DNA from: Promerops cafer
Lineage: Eukaryota; Chordata; Aves; Passeriformes; Nectariniidae
Direction: 5' to 3'
Length of the DNA stretch: 64,000 bases
Assembly: GCA_013398275.1 (NCBI GenBank)
Contig: VZSE01010762.1
Coordinates: forward strand, 960,409 to 1,024,408
In this document: in pieces, positions 1-10,209 of the stretch
Position numbering within the stretch: the stretch's first letter is position 1
Layout: each line of letters starts with the position of its first letter
Translations under genes and position numbers: made by a program
The notes under the pieces: model-generated
What the model was told of the DNA's origin: nothing
Seen by the model: only the letters and a program-made list of their open reading frames with translations
The model's database searches: none

Positions 1-751
1 AGTGTGTTTTGCTCAGTGACTATACAGCAATGAGCATTGCTAGATAGACATAGACAGATACTTTCTGTCTAATTCTACACCTGAAGTTAAATTGCAGTCA
101 ATATGAAACCTAGCCAGTTTTATAATTCTACCCATATGTTATAAGGATTTGCCACATATTTTAACGTAAGTGCTACATATGTCATCAACTTTGTGGTAAA
201 TATGTCTATTTTTCGTTCTGGAATTACAAAAGGGAGAGGTTAGTGTCTGGTGCATTCCATTATTTATTGTCTCAATTCAGCACAATTCAATATATTCTGT
301 TAATTTCCTTTTCCCTTTTTAAAAGAAATAATAATCTGTCACTGCGGTTGTAACAGCTCCAATGTTAATGGAATTGTATGAGACAGTGTCATTGAAATTG
401 GATCGGTCCGAATGGAATCATTACAGCCTGTCCATTCAGGCCTTAATGGCTCCATCAATCGATGAGTGTAGGACAGAGCCCAAGGTGCTTTGAGGATCTC
501 TGAGGTGCATCTGAGTGTGCTGAGCCCTTATGCACCTTCAAAGCACAATAACATGAGTTAAAAAGTACAGTCCCAAAATCTCCCAGAGACCCATTAACTA
601 CAGATGGCACAGCAAAGGGCTCCTTCAGGGTGAGCCCGGCCCGTCCCAACAGTGCATGGTTTGTGAATCAAGGAAAGAGCTGACTGCAAGACTACAGGGG
701 CACCAGTGTACATTTAGGAATCATTCAACCTCTATCTTCAGGGATTGTTCA
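1..751. other. A+T-rich non-coding stretch, nothing recognised
   Basis: I see no repeat family, RNA gene or splice-bounded open frame here. The longest open frame is about 64 codons and has no protein-like features. Confidence 0.5.
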
Positions 752-1018
752 TCCATACAGATCTGGAATTCTGTGCTTGAAATCCTTAGGACACTTTTCA
801 GCAAAGCAATAATGAATGCACTGAGCTACTGATTTCTTTCCCCTGTTTAATATTTCACCCTTTTTAATACTGCTACAAATTCCACAGGTGCCATATTTCG
901 TTACACGTTTGCAAGCTTGGATATGTTGAAAAGCGTCCAATACAGGGAACTTCTCACCTTGATTTCTGGCTGCTGTAGGAGCAGCTCTTTCAGGGAGAAG
1001 AAAAAAGAGTGTCCCCAC
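752..1018 (-). CDS. Possible small cysteine-rich coding frame (unidentified)
   Basis: A minus-strand frame of about 89 codons ends in TGA. It holds six cysteines in its second half, spaced C-x8-C-x2-C-x19-C-x3-C-x4-C, with a basic middle (KRVTKYGTCGIC, then SSIKKGEILNRGKK). The frame has no ATG and would begin at GTG. A splice-acceptor-like site (CTCCTACAG) lies inside it just before the codons for ARNQGEK, so the region from about 974 down could be a 3'-terminal exon of a small secreted protein. No AATAAA follows closely. The cysteine spacing does not match beta-defensin, Kazal or WAP patterns that I know. It could equally be a chance open frame. Seen: open frame, cysteines, acceptor-like site. 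Inferred: coding status. Confidence 0.22.
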
Positions 1019-1950
1019 AAGTCAGGACCACGCTGATTATTCAGTTAGATACATCAAATTACCTCAAATCCCAGAACAAGTAAATGGTAGGCACCAGACC
1101 TGCCTACAGGACGTTGCTGCTGAGTGAGTAAAGTGGATTATGCTGAAGAAACTTCTCTTGGTACTTCTTTAATAGAGTTCAGCCCCCCATGGCAGTGGCC
1201 TAGTGTTGCTGTACAGCATGTGGGAATTAACACAGAAAATGTGGCGGTGTCCAGGAAGTATAAACTGGTAAAGAGGTGTAAGAATCCCAAGCCCTGTATC
1301 TGTGCCATGCCTTTGCTGGCTTATAAAGATGAGAGAACACTAGAAAGCACTGAAGTAATAAATAATATAAAATAAATAATATAAATAATTAACATGGGCA
1401 CCCCCAGAAGTCTTTGATGGGAATTTCCTCAGCTGAATGTATTATTATCTTTCCCACAATTTTGATGAAATAGTTTTCTCAGTAGGCATTCGAAAAATCC
1501 CAAGTAATACATATTTAGCTGAAACTAGTGTCCTTTTTATTCATTGGAGCAAATTCTCAATTTCAAGAAAATTAAATATAAAAATTAAAATCTAAACCTC
1601 AAGTGAATTTTAAACTCCAAGAGGATTTAAACCCCAAGATGTAACCTCTTAGTATGGGATATCTTTCCCACTCTGTTCCTTAGGAATAAAAGAACTTTTA
1701 GCCTGTACTCATAACTCTCTTTTCTCACAGGAGTTGAGGTCTCAATGTCTTGTGTTTCACTTTTGGACAGAGAAAAAAAAACAAAGTATAGGCAGGAGGG
1801 AGGCATTGTAGTGAAAATTCCGAAAGGAATCAAAAACTAAATGTTCCAATCATTGGAATTGTTTTCTTAATGTCTTCCTATAATAGCCTCACTCAGCTGG
1901 ATTTGCTGCTGTGGCAGGCTCTCATATTAATTGATGCATGTCTGTTTGCT
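1019..1950. other. Non-coding stretch with a short A/T tandem duplication
   Basis: A 14-bp A/T unit (AATAAATAATATAA) occurs twice in tandem at 1357-1384. An 83-codon plus-strand frame at 1124-1375 starts at GTG and resembles nothing I know. Otherwise nothing is recognised. Confidence 0.5.
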
Positions 1951-2010
1951 CTCCATTTTCCGTAGTCCCAGGACCAGCAAGAGCTGGTCCTGGGACTATG
2001 GAAAATGGAG
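1951..2010. repeat. Near-perfect 28-bp inverted repeat (hairpin)
   Basis: Positions 1951-1978 and 1983-2010 are reverse complements over 28 bp with a single mismatch (G at 1962 against A in the reverse complement of the other arm) and a 4-nt loop (AAGA). The stem continues after a 5-nt bulge: TTTGCT at 1945-1950 can pair with AGCAAA at 2016-2021. It is not a known transposon terminus to me. It might be a hairpin RNA precursor, a recent inverted duplication from template switching, or a small palindromic remnant. Confidence 0.85.
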
Positions 2011-2033
2011 ACGTGAGCAAAGACGTGAGCAAA
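2010..2033 (+). repeat. 12-bp tandem duplication beside the hairpin
   Basis: GACGTGAGCAAA occurs twice in exact tandem at 2010-2021 and 2022-2033, starting at the outer end of the hairpin's right arm. Both copies carry the AGCAAA that could pair with the hairpin's 5' flank. Confidence 0.85.
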
Positions 2034-2613
2034 GAAGCCATACTCAGTTACTGTTCAGACACTCTTAGCAACCAAGGACAGAAACTGCAGAGGATTTGCC
2101 TGTAAAAATACATCATAATGAGAACAAAAACGGAAGATACAAATGCAAATAAATTACTTTTTCCAGCTCGGATACGATGCGAGGCCATATTCTGTGCTGG
2201 GTGTTTCACCCAGGTGCCACACTTACAGGTCAGCCTTGGGAGCCTGCCTATCCAAGGGGCAGAAAGGTCAGGAATTCTGCAAGGCATCAAAATACTTCTG
2301 GTTATTTTTATTTGTTTCACTACTCAGTATTCACGCTGTATTAAACTCTGTGTGCTACTTCTTTGCTCTCAGATAAAGAAGGGAATGAATTGGGCTTTAC
2401 ATCTGGCTGTAAATACCTGTGATCAAAAAGCATACCACTTTACTCTCTAAAGTAGTGTTATCACGTCTATATCTTGTCTGTCAGCATTATGGTAGATCAA
2501 AGATAATGCTTATGTTCTTACACTGACATCTGTAGAGAGCATATGTAAATCTCCTGGTTTGACTGGCCCAAAACATTGTGGAAGGCAGACATTAAATAAT
2601 CTTTTCTTTCTAG
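2034..2613. other. Non-coding stretch, nothing firm
   Basis: A minus-strand GTAAGT donor-like site lies at about 2221-2226, and an acceptor-like TGCCTTGCAG sits about 50 nt upstream of it on that strand. The enclosed 49 nt is too short to judge. No repeats are recognised. Confidence 0.4.
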
Positions 2614-2720
2614 GTTATGCAGCTGCCATTGCTGTTTCCAATACTCCACTTTTTTTTTCATTGCTTGGTGGTGTTCTCATGAGTCTTTGGCTGACCAAAA
2701 AGAACAAGACAAATAACTAG
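2614..2720 (+). CDS. Possible 3'-terminal exon with a membrane segment
   Basis: A good acceptor (CTTTTCTTTCTAG) ends at 2613 and is followed by 35 open codons to TAG at 2718-2720. The predicted peptide starts YAAAIAVSNTPLFFSLLGG and continues VLMSLWLTKKNKTNN. It is a hydrophobic span of about 24 residues followed by a short basic tail, as in the last membrane helix of a carrier or a type I protein. AATAAA follows at 2798-2803. The hydrophobicity partly reflects a T-rich stretch, so chance is a serious alternative. No gene is recognised and no upstream exon is identified. Confidence 0.2.
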
Positions 2721-2797
2721 AAAATTCAAAACATCTGCAGTCCTGCATCTTGGTATGTGGTCTGACACTGTGACAGCACGTTCAATCCTACACAGCT

Positions 2798-2803
2798 AAT
2801 AAA
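2798..2803 (+). terminator. AATAAA polyadenylation signal candidate
   Basis: It lies 78 nt after the stop of the possible terminal exon at 2614-2720. A TG-rich stretch (GTGTGCATGTGTGAG) starts at about 2938, rather far for a classic downstream element. It has meaning only if that exon is real. Confidence 0.2.
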
Positions 2804-5003
2804 GCCAACATTATTATTGGCAAAACTTCTGGGATAAAGTACAGACAATAATGGGGGTTTATTCTCATTTAACTCACAATGTAAGAAAAAATTCACCTTC
2901 TCTGTTGTCTTATTGATGAAAGTGGAGCATAGCCTGGTGTGCATGTGTGAGAAAGATTGGGAGAAGATGTGAGACAGACAAAAAAAAAAAAATAGAGCAT
3001 GTTTGGAAACCAATTTGGGGGGGTGGGCTTTTTGTAAAATAAAAGTTTGAAATCAAATTCTTTCAGGATGTAAAATTGAACTACCAAGCCTCATAGGGGC
3101 TGTGTCCAAGCCCAAATAGTCCAAGTGCCTGTGTCCCCATTTGCCTATAGAAAGCAGCTCATTTTTCAAGTGACCTCCTTCCCCTATGAGCAGTCTCACC
3201 TCTAGTTTAAGGACTGGGTGCACTCTGTGTGTTAAACTTGTGTTTTTGGTCTTAATTAGCAAGTGAGAACTGGAATAATTAAGCTCTCAGCTGAAATTTC
3301 TCAGTTCACTCGCTGAGCTCCATGGTGTCTTTTTTAATCTGCAAATTTTACCCCCAAAATTGTGCTGACTCTTAAGCCTACAAAATGGGAAAGGAGGCCC
3401 CTAGCTGCTTCTAAGCCAAATATTCTCATTTCTCCTTTTCCATTACTTCCCAAATGAGACATAATTAAGCAATTTTGCTTCTCATGGTATTAAAACTAAA
3501 GAGAAAGCTATTTCAGCTATTTCTAGGCCTTTTTTAGAGAGGCTATCAAAACCAATCAGTGGTAGCAGTTGAGAGACAGAGAACAGATGGTATGTGATTC
3601 CAGGTTCTGCCACATTCCTATAAATGCATTAATTTACTGCTGAAACAAAGTACGTTTTTTTATGTCATTCATAAAAGGAGAAGATGACTTGAAAGATTTG
3701 ATCAGTGATGATAATGTGTTTTCTTTGGTAAATGCCACTTTCCTCAAGCTTCACGTTGTTACATTCACCAGATCTGCAATATATTTAACCACAAATTCTT
3801 TTCTATGGTAATCAAGCCACTACCTTAGTAACACTGTATATAAAGTCAAAATATTAATCAGTAAGTCTTTCTTTATTTCAATATGTTCTCCTTCAGAAGT
3901 AATCCAACTGGAGCCTTTTTACCACATTGTAATTTATGAGCCAGCTGGAGCAAAATACATTTTTAATAAAAATTAGGTACAAGCAGATACAGGGGATTAA
4001 TAGTTGTATTATAATTTTATAGTTTTCAATATACACAGCCATGGAAAAGACAATCAAATATAGGGTCCATCTCGAGGATATAAAATGCAGTATTTATTTT
4101 TAATGGAAAGAGAATTTCATGAATTACTGGGCCATGAAGAGCTGATGGATGCATTCACTGGGCAACACAAAGGACAATTAGAAAGAAAAGGCATTCATAA
4201 CAACAGAACACTACTGGGTTTTGAGATGTAGCACCTCTGATTATGCTCCAGAGTCTCAACTCTACCTGTTTCCATAGATTATGTACATTTTCAAAAATTA
4301 CCTCTTTTTCTCACCAGCCTATAGAGGCTGGGACTTCTTTTTCATATGTTTCTGACTCACATTAATTAACAATTCATTCCACAGGGGAAAATAGGAGTAA
4401 AAGCAGTTTTCGTAAATGGATTAAACCATTAGAAGAATTATATCTTTCTCAGGTATACTTTAAACTGTATTGATAGGACTTAGTAGTGGAAGTGAAGCAG
4501 CTATAAATTTTTGCAGTCTTTGCAAACTTTTAAAATATGCTCTCCAGAAGTTAATATATTATTGTACATCTTTTTCCACAAACAGCTAGGCAGCAACTTA
4601 GCCACTGTTCCTGCAGTCCAAGCATCTCCATCTGATGGGCATTTCTTTTTGCTTCTGAAAATCCTAGAAGATTTTTCTCTGATATTCTTGCAAACACTTT
4701 TAAGTCCTTCTAGACTTATAGGTGGGTGTCTCCTTGATCCAAAAACATTCCAGCTGAATGATGAACTTGCTGAGGAATCATTGTTCAGCGTTTAATCTGA
4801 AAGGATGATCTGGCAATTGAATCAAAGCACATCAAAGACAATTCCCAGTAAGAAAAACAAATCTCCTAGTAAAGGGCAGCTCTTTTCCTTAGAGATGCTA
4901 ATTACGCTACAGCAAACCCCAAAATGTGGTGTGTGCTGTTCTTCTCCAGGGTTCAGGGGTGTGATGTGAAATTTCTTTGAAGGAGACCCCAAAGATATGC
5001 TTT
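2804..5003. other. A+T-rich unique stretch with homopolymer runs
   Basis: An A run lies at about 2980-2991 and a run of seven Gs near 3016. A 94-codon plus-strand frame at 4511-4795 has no recognisable features. Nothing else is seen. Confidence 0.5.
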
Positions 5004-5025
5004 TTTTTGTTTTTTTTTTTTTTTT
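5001..5025 (+). repeat. Poly-T tract
   Basis: Eight Ts, one G and sixteen Ts. On the minus strand this is a poly-A tract that could mark the tail of an old retroposed copy, but no body is recognisable beside it. Confidence 0.8.
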
Positions 5026-5439
5026 AATGAAATGAATGGGTAACAAAGGGCATGAAATCTTCAAATACAGCATGCCAACAGTGAAATCTTTGAAGGGGTA
5101 CATACTGGCAATGTAAAATCTCCACTGGGACCATGCCTTCATCAACTCGAAAGAGAGACTATCTGTCTGAAAGCTTTGAAGAAACCCCCTCCTTCTGAAG
5201 AGATGGGAAATCTTTGAAGTTATGAAGCATGCATTAATAATTTTAGATAGGTAAACTCTGGAATAAAACTCATTCCAACCTGTAGTATTCTTTCTTGGTG
5301 CTTTGTTAACTAAATCATGCATCACATTTCAGTGAGGAGGATAGGTTCATAGCAGCCCAGAGTGAGATTTTTTGCAATCTTAGAGCTGAAGCTTACTGCA
5401 CCATGGGAAGTAAATTTTGACAGGGGACTGAAAGCACCA

Positions 5440-5800
5440 TCCAGGTTAGAAGACATGCAGTATGTATGATCTGTCCAGATCCCTCTGCAGAGCCCTCCTA
5501 CCCCCCAGCAGATTGACACTCCTGCCCAGCTTGGCGTACTCTGTGAATTTGCTACTGGTGACTCAATCTCCTCATCCAGGTCATCAAAAGAGATGTTAAA
5601 CAGGACTGGGACACTGATCCTGGGAGACACCACTCGTGATCAGGCACAAAGTGGAGGCAGCACTGTTCACCACCACTCTGGGCCTGACCACCCAGTCAGT
5701 TCTGAATCCAGCTGAGGGTGAGCCTGTCCAAGGCGTGGGCTGCAGCTTCTCCAGGAGAATGCTGTGGAAAAGTGGTTGGACAGGCAACATCTGCCTGTCC
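5440..5800 (-). pseudogene. CR1 LINE ORF2 reverse-transcriptase relic (antisense)
   Basis: Read on the minus strand, this segment keeps pieces of the CR1 reverse-transcriptase domain in domain order. HSILLEKL appears near 5760-5735, a VVVNS..LITSGVSQ block near 5680-5625, a VLFNISFDDLDEEIES block near 5605-5555, and a GGSVNLL..ALQRDLDR-like block near 5515-5460. The catalytic FADD motif is destroyed and at least two frameshifts separate the blocks, so it cannot encode a working enzyme. CR1 is the dominant avian LINE, and its ORF2 encodes endonuclease and reverse transcriptase. The outer ends are approximate. An LTR-like segment begins within or beside its higher-coordinate end. Confidence 0.85.
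5778..5800. repeat. 9-bp perfect hairpin at the CR1 / LTR junction
   Basis: GGACAGGCA (5778-5786) and TGCCTGTCC (5792-5800) are perfect reverse complements with a 5-nt loop. A further GGTT/AACC pairing follows outside a 2-nt bulge. Confidence 0.7.
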
Positions 5801-6163
5801 TAAACCCTTGCTGTCTGGGCCTGATCCCGTGGCTGTCTGTTGTAGGCTGTCTGCATGTAGGTAAAACCTTACGAAAGGAAGGCCTTGTAAAATCATGGCT
5901 CAGGCCTGTTACTTTGGCTCTAGAAAAGTAGAAAAGGACTATGGGGAAGTGATTCAGCTGAATTAGAGGTAGAAAAACAAGTTATATCACCATTACATGT
6001 TCACATCGTGGTGTATGGTGGTTGGTTGAGTTATGTTTGTTATGATTTAAAACTGTGTAACTGATGAAGGCCTAACTGCTTAAAAAGGCCTGGTTTTTGC
6101 AATAAAGTGGCTCTCCTTTGCACCTGCCTGGGGACTCTGCGTCACCATGGACCCTCACCCACA
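5801..6163 (+). mobile_element. Probable solo LTR of an endogenous retrovirus, 5' edge uncertain
   Basis: The 3' part has LTR architecture: a TTAAAAAGG box near 6080, AATAAA at 6101-6106, then about 57 nt with GGGGACTCTGCG and a CACCCACA end at 6163 that fits the canonical CA terminus. The 5' edge may be the TG at 5796, but no matching target-site duplication was found, so the start is a guess. No gag, pol or env remnant adjoins it. It sits next to the CR1 relic and 100 bp before another LTR. Confidence 0.55.
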
Positions 6164-6262
6164 GTTGTGCTGTAGTGATGCCTTAAGTTTTAGCTTTCAT
6201 ATTTTCCAGATCTTCTACTGCATTAGGATGTAACTCTGAACTTCATAGAATGTGTTAGTAAG

Positions 6263-6645
6263 TTCTCTTCACAGCTTAGTTAGGCAAAACAATCCTTTTC
6301 CAGCCCAAGAACCAAGGACACCGTTGCAGCTTCAGACCCAAAAAAGTATAAACGGCAAATTGAGGAGAGCAATCTGGGAGGATGAGACTTCATAAACTGA
6401 AGCTGTAATTAGACAATTAACCCCAATATGTCAATGGACCAAAACTTCTAAAAGTGTGAAAACTCGTGACCATTTGTCCATCTTGCATCCCTCTTGCCTC
6501 CATCTTGGGTCTACATCTTGGGTGTAGCCACAGCCGGGCTCTTGTACTGCCCAAGGCGTATCCTTTGAAGGCCTTTCTAATAAATACCTACTTTAGTCCT
6601 TTAACACTGCCTAGCCTCTGTTCCAGGTAGCCTCTCTAGGCATCA
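6263..6645 (+). mobile_element. Solo LTR of an endogenous retrovirus with 5-bp direct repeat
   Basis: GTAAG occurs at 6258-6262 and again at 6646-6650 (GTAAGT if six bases are counted), flanking a 383-bp unit that ends in CA. Inside are repeated CATCTTG motifs (6479-6520), AATAAA at 6579-6584 and a pyrimidine-rich U5-like tail. This matches R-U5 ends of ERV LTRs I know from songbirds. The first two bases are TT rather than TG, which I take as a mutated terminus. The internal retroviral region is absent. Confidence 0.7.
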
Positions 6646-6651
6646 GTAAGT

Positions 6652-8668
6652 GCCATGTGATTGCACTCAAGATAATCTGCTCCATGACCTCACCAGGCAC
6701 CGTGGTCAGGCTGACAGGCTGCAGTTCCCTGGATCCTCCTCCTTCATCAACACTCTGTGCTAATGGAAAAATAGCAGCAGCAGCTCTAAGGGAGAACAGG
6801 TACACGCCACATTATGCAGCCTCTGATTACCCCTCTGTGGCCAGTCTGAAGGGCCTTATTATTAGCAGTCAAACTAGTCATTGGCTTCCCAGAGCATCCA
6901 ACAAGAGAGAGGGAATTAGGGGGAAAATAAATTACAGTGGCTGGATGGGAAAGCCTTGTCTCTTCCTCACAGCCAATCTATAAAATGCATATTCTCCATA
7001 AGTTAAACTTGGATGGTGTACATTTGGGACCACTGCAGTTTTGTGGTAGAGTCAAAAGTTACACGTTGAGTCACATGGGCTTCATCACCATCCATGCACA
7101 GAGCCCTGTGCCCAGATGCTGAAGGTGAGGCACCAGTCTGTGTCTGCATCTGTGATGAGCTGCAAGCAATGGTGCTGTTTTGAAGGGAATTCCCTGTTTG
7201 GCCCTGTGGACTCCAGGCTGATCACAGAGCAGTTTTGATTCATTCATATTGGATCCTTTCTGGAGGAAAGCTGCCTTCCACGTGTGCTACTGATGTGCTC
7301 CATAATGGGGACATCTTGGCTTGCATCTGTACATAGTCCTTTGGGGAGCCTTGAATCCCAAGTCTGTTGAGGACATTGAGCCACTGGGAACCAGACAAAA
7401 TCCAATACAAAATAAAGGCCTGGCACAAATACAGCACAATTACAGGGGTCTCAGCACCAGCTGCCTTGATCTACTCCTCTTCTGGTTCCAAAGGAGCCAA
7501 GTCAGCCAAATTAATCTCTTTTTTCTTTTTTTTTTTTATTTTTAATTATACCTGCAAGTACTAGTTATTTAACTAACTCTGTTTCATGAGTTAGCCTTAA
7601 TGTCTCTCTGGGCTATATTCAGTCAGATAACTGGAACATTTAAGTTCAAGGAAATGATGACCTGTTAGGATTACCTTTATACTGAGGGCTCCCAACACAG
7701 CCAGAGAAGAGTCAGGTGTGATACCAGTCAGCCCTCACAGATAGCTGTGATGTGGCTGCTCATCTCTCTTCCCTGACTGCCTAAATCTGAGTACAGCAGC
7801 CCTGCCAGACACTCACTTGTGGTCAAATGCATTTAGATACCTGCATTGATTGCAAATCCACTCTGGATGCCACCACTTCCAGGACAGATCCTATGAATAC
7901 ACCTCTCTGGACTGCATTCTCCAATTATGAGAGCAAACTCCTACTGTCTCCTTCCTCTCTCTCTCCAACTGGTGTTGGCCACTTCACAGCAGAACCCAGC
8001 ACGTCCAGTTTAGTCTTTATTTCAACTCCTAATGACATTGAGGTGCTGGATGGGTACACAAACTACAGCACTGAGTAGGACACACATGTTACAGTTCCCA
8101 ATAAGCCTCCCTGACCTCCCCCAACCAGCCTAAAGAGAAAAAAACATCTGTGGCAGGGAGTTAAGCCAAAGCTCCAGGTCCTGAGTTAATAACAGCTAAT
8201 GCAGCCTCACCACAGCAGAGCTGTGCCTTCTGGGATTTGCTGTCCCAGCACTGTCACATGTAAACAAGACTCTGACAGCTTCAGTAACCCACAGAAATAA
8301 CTTCAGTGAAACATATAAAATAAGGGGGGGGGTTTTAGATCTGCCTTGTAAATAAACCTCCTGTGTGATCAATGATCTGCATGTGCCCTTAACACTTGAC
8401 ATTTTTTGATCTTACATTAAAGTATAGCTGTGATCACAGGTCAATTTGTATTTTGGCCCTTTTGAAAAGCATGATTTGCAAAGGATCATAAGCACATTTT
8501 CTTTTCTCATAGATTTTTAGCATCCAGGCAGAAAATATGCTCAGATAGTCTTTTGGATGTAATGAAAAGCTCACAGCATATTGTATTTTGTGCCTGACAC
8601 CATTAATATTTTCATATTTTTCTTGTATATCACTTTTTTCACTAACTAATAGATCATTCTTATTATAG
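6652..8668. other. Unique non-coding stretch
   Basis: It holds a T-rich run at about 7518-7546 and a run of nine Gs at 8324-8332. Open frames of up to 108 codons (6657-6983) have no recognisable features. The last part leads into the acceptor of the exon-like unit at 8669. Confidence 0.5.
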
Positions 8669-8772
8669 GCATTACTTCACCATTGAGTTATCTGGAGAAA
8701 GACATGGTTAATATCAATGAGCTCCTTGTGGACTATGAAAATATCCTGGGAAAGAAAGCAATGCAACACCTG
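8669..8772 (+). CDS. Exon-like unit, 104 nt, unidentified protein
   Basis: An acceptor (CATTCTTATTATAG, ending 8668) and a donor (CACCTG|GTAGGA) bound 104 nt. Only one of the three frames is open. It begins with two bases of a split codon and ends exactly on a codon boundary. The 34 residues start ITSPLSYLEKDMVNINELLV and end DYENILGKKAMQHL, a mixed acidic/hydrophobic stretch typical of a helical intracellular protein. The other two frames hit stops (TGA and TAA). Codon use looks natural (GAG CTC CTT GTG GAC). I do not recognise the gene. No neighbouring exon can be linked to it, so it would be flanked by long introns. A chance open frame between weak splice sites remains possible. Confidence 0.42.
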
Positions 8773-9590
8773 GTAGGAATACAGTTTTGCTTTTAAAAAA
8801 TGAGACATATATCTCAGGCAGACAGAGAGCTTTGGGCAATGCTGAATCCACACTTATATGCCTGTTTAAAAATCCTCTCTCATGCTATGTCTCTTTTTCT
8901 TCTCAGAGAGAATGGACACAACCCAACATTTAAAATTATTCATTTTGTAATGCAAACATACTCCTGCTGCTAAGCTGTGGATTTCAAACCAGTTAACAAA
9001 TTACAAAAATCCCTTTTCAGAAGACAGATTATTTGGAATTATCAGCTCTGATGTGCTGTTTAATTATGCATGCTTTTGTGCTAAGCATCTTTAAATATTA
9101 ACGAGATATGTTTTTGCACTTATGACCTAAAGTAGTTCTATGGTAAACTCACATGTCTGTTGGCAGTAAGTCATCACAGGGCTGCTGTACAGCAACAGCT
9201 CTTTTTAGACTCAGAGCTTGTCTGTGGTTTTTCTCTTTTGTATCACTGCCAGCCCTATGGAAAAGGAATCAGGAAAATCACAACTCTGACAGAGAGCCCT
9301 TCTCAGATGAATGGGGCTGAGATAATTCTCGCAATCACTTTCTGTCTCACTCTCAGCATGAGAAAGGAGCATCTGAAAGCTGCTGAGAGCTCAGCCCCAG
9401 TGATGGGTGCAGCAGAGGCTGCACGGCAGAGAGGGGCAGCTGGCTGAGAAAGGAGGAGTGCTGGGCTGCCCTTGAGCCTCCATCCCCAAGGAGGATATTG
9501 AGGTCTTATCCTGGGATAAGGTTCAGACAAACCTGTCTTTTGGAGAGGAGAAAGCCTGTAAAAGTGATAAGAATTACAAGAGAGAAGATA
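8773..9590. other. Non-coding stretch, nothing recognised
   Basis: A 95-codon plus-strand frame at 9160-9447 has no features. No repeats are seen. Confidence 0.5.
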
Positions 9591-9599
9591 CTGAGAATA

Positions 9600-10200
9600 T
9601 CACATTACTCAAGATCTGCTTGACTCCAGAGAGTGGGACAGCAGTAGGATCCTGGCCAGGATAAGCTGCACCTGACAGCCTGATGTTCTCAAATAAAATG
9701 CAGATTTCCAATGCCTCAGTGAATATCTGAATAGATGCCTGACCCATCCAGACCAGATGGATTTTAGCAGTATACCAATACATTATTGATCTCCTGATCA
9801 CTTCCAGTTTAGTCAGATCATCTTCTGCAATCATCAGGCCCAAAAGTTTCATCTGGTTCCCCATGAAATAGAGTTCAGAAAGCTGGTGTACATGGACTGA
9901 TTTTGGCAAAAGCAAGGAAAGGAATGCTTAAGCCCAAGCTTCTAGCAATAACATAGATATTGATGGGCTTGAAAGCCCTTCCAGTAGAATTCCTGGACTG
10001 TGGGAATATGTTTCTGGTCTTGCTCTCATCAGACACAGCAGAAACCCGAATGACACCAGTGGCTAGTGAGAGCTTCACTGGGGCCTGGGAGCTGGTCCAT
10101 TGTCACCCCTCTTTGGCCACAAAGCCTGTTACCTGCTGCCTGGTCACCCTGGACCTACACACACACTCAATGGCTGTGCACCAGATTCTGTACGTAACCA
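9600..10200 (-). pseudogene. Broken protein-like frame of about 200 codons, origin unknown
   Basis: On the minus strand a protein-like reading runs from about 10200 down to about 9600. An upstream segment is interrupted by TGA at 10105-10103. A second open segment covers 10102 to about 9890, with the block TRNIFPQSRNSTGRAFKPIN. A frameshift near 9905-9885 leads into a third open segment with blocks NQMKLLGLMIAEDDLTKLEV and YPGQDPTAVPLSGVKQILS. Residue composition is balanced and not repeat-like, and no splice sites separate the segments. That suggests an intronless, decayed insertion: a processed pseudogene or a non-retroviral viral sequence captured in the germline. No poly-A tail is visible at the low-coordinate end. 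I do not recognise the protein. Chance overlap of long frames is the alternative. Confidence 0.4.
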
Positions 10201-10209
10201 CAGAGCTGA

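Noticed and set aside
4822..5325. 167-codon minus-strand open frame
   Set aside because: It spans a poly-T tract that yields poly-Lys, has no domain and no splice support. It is a chance frame.
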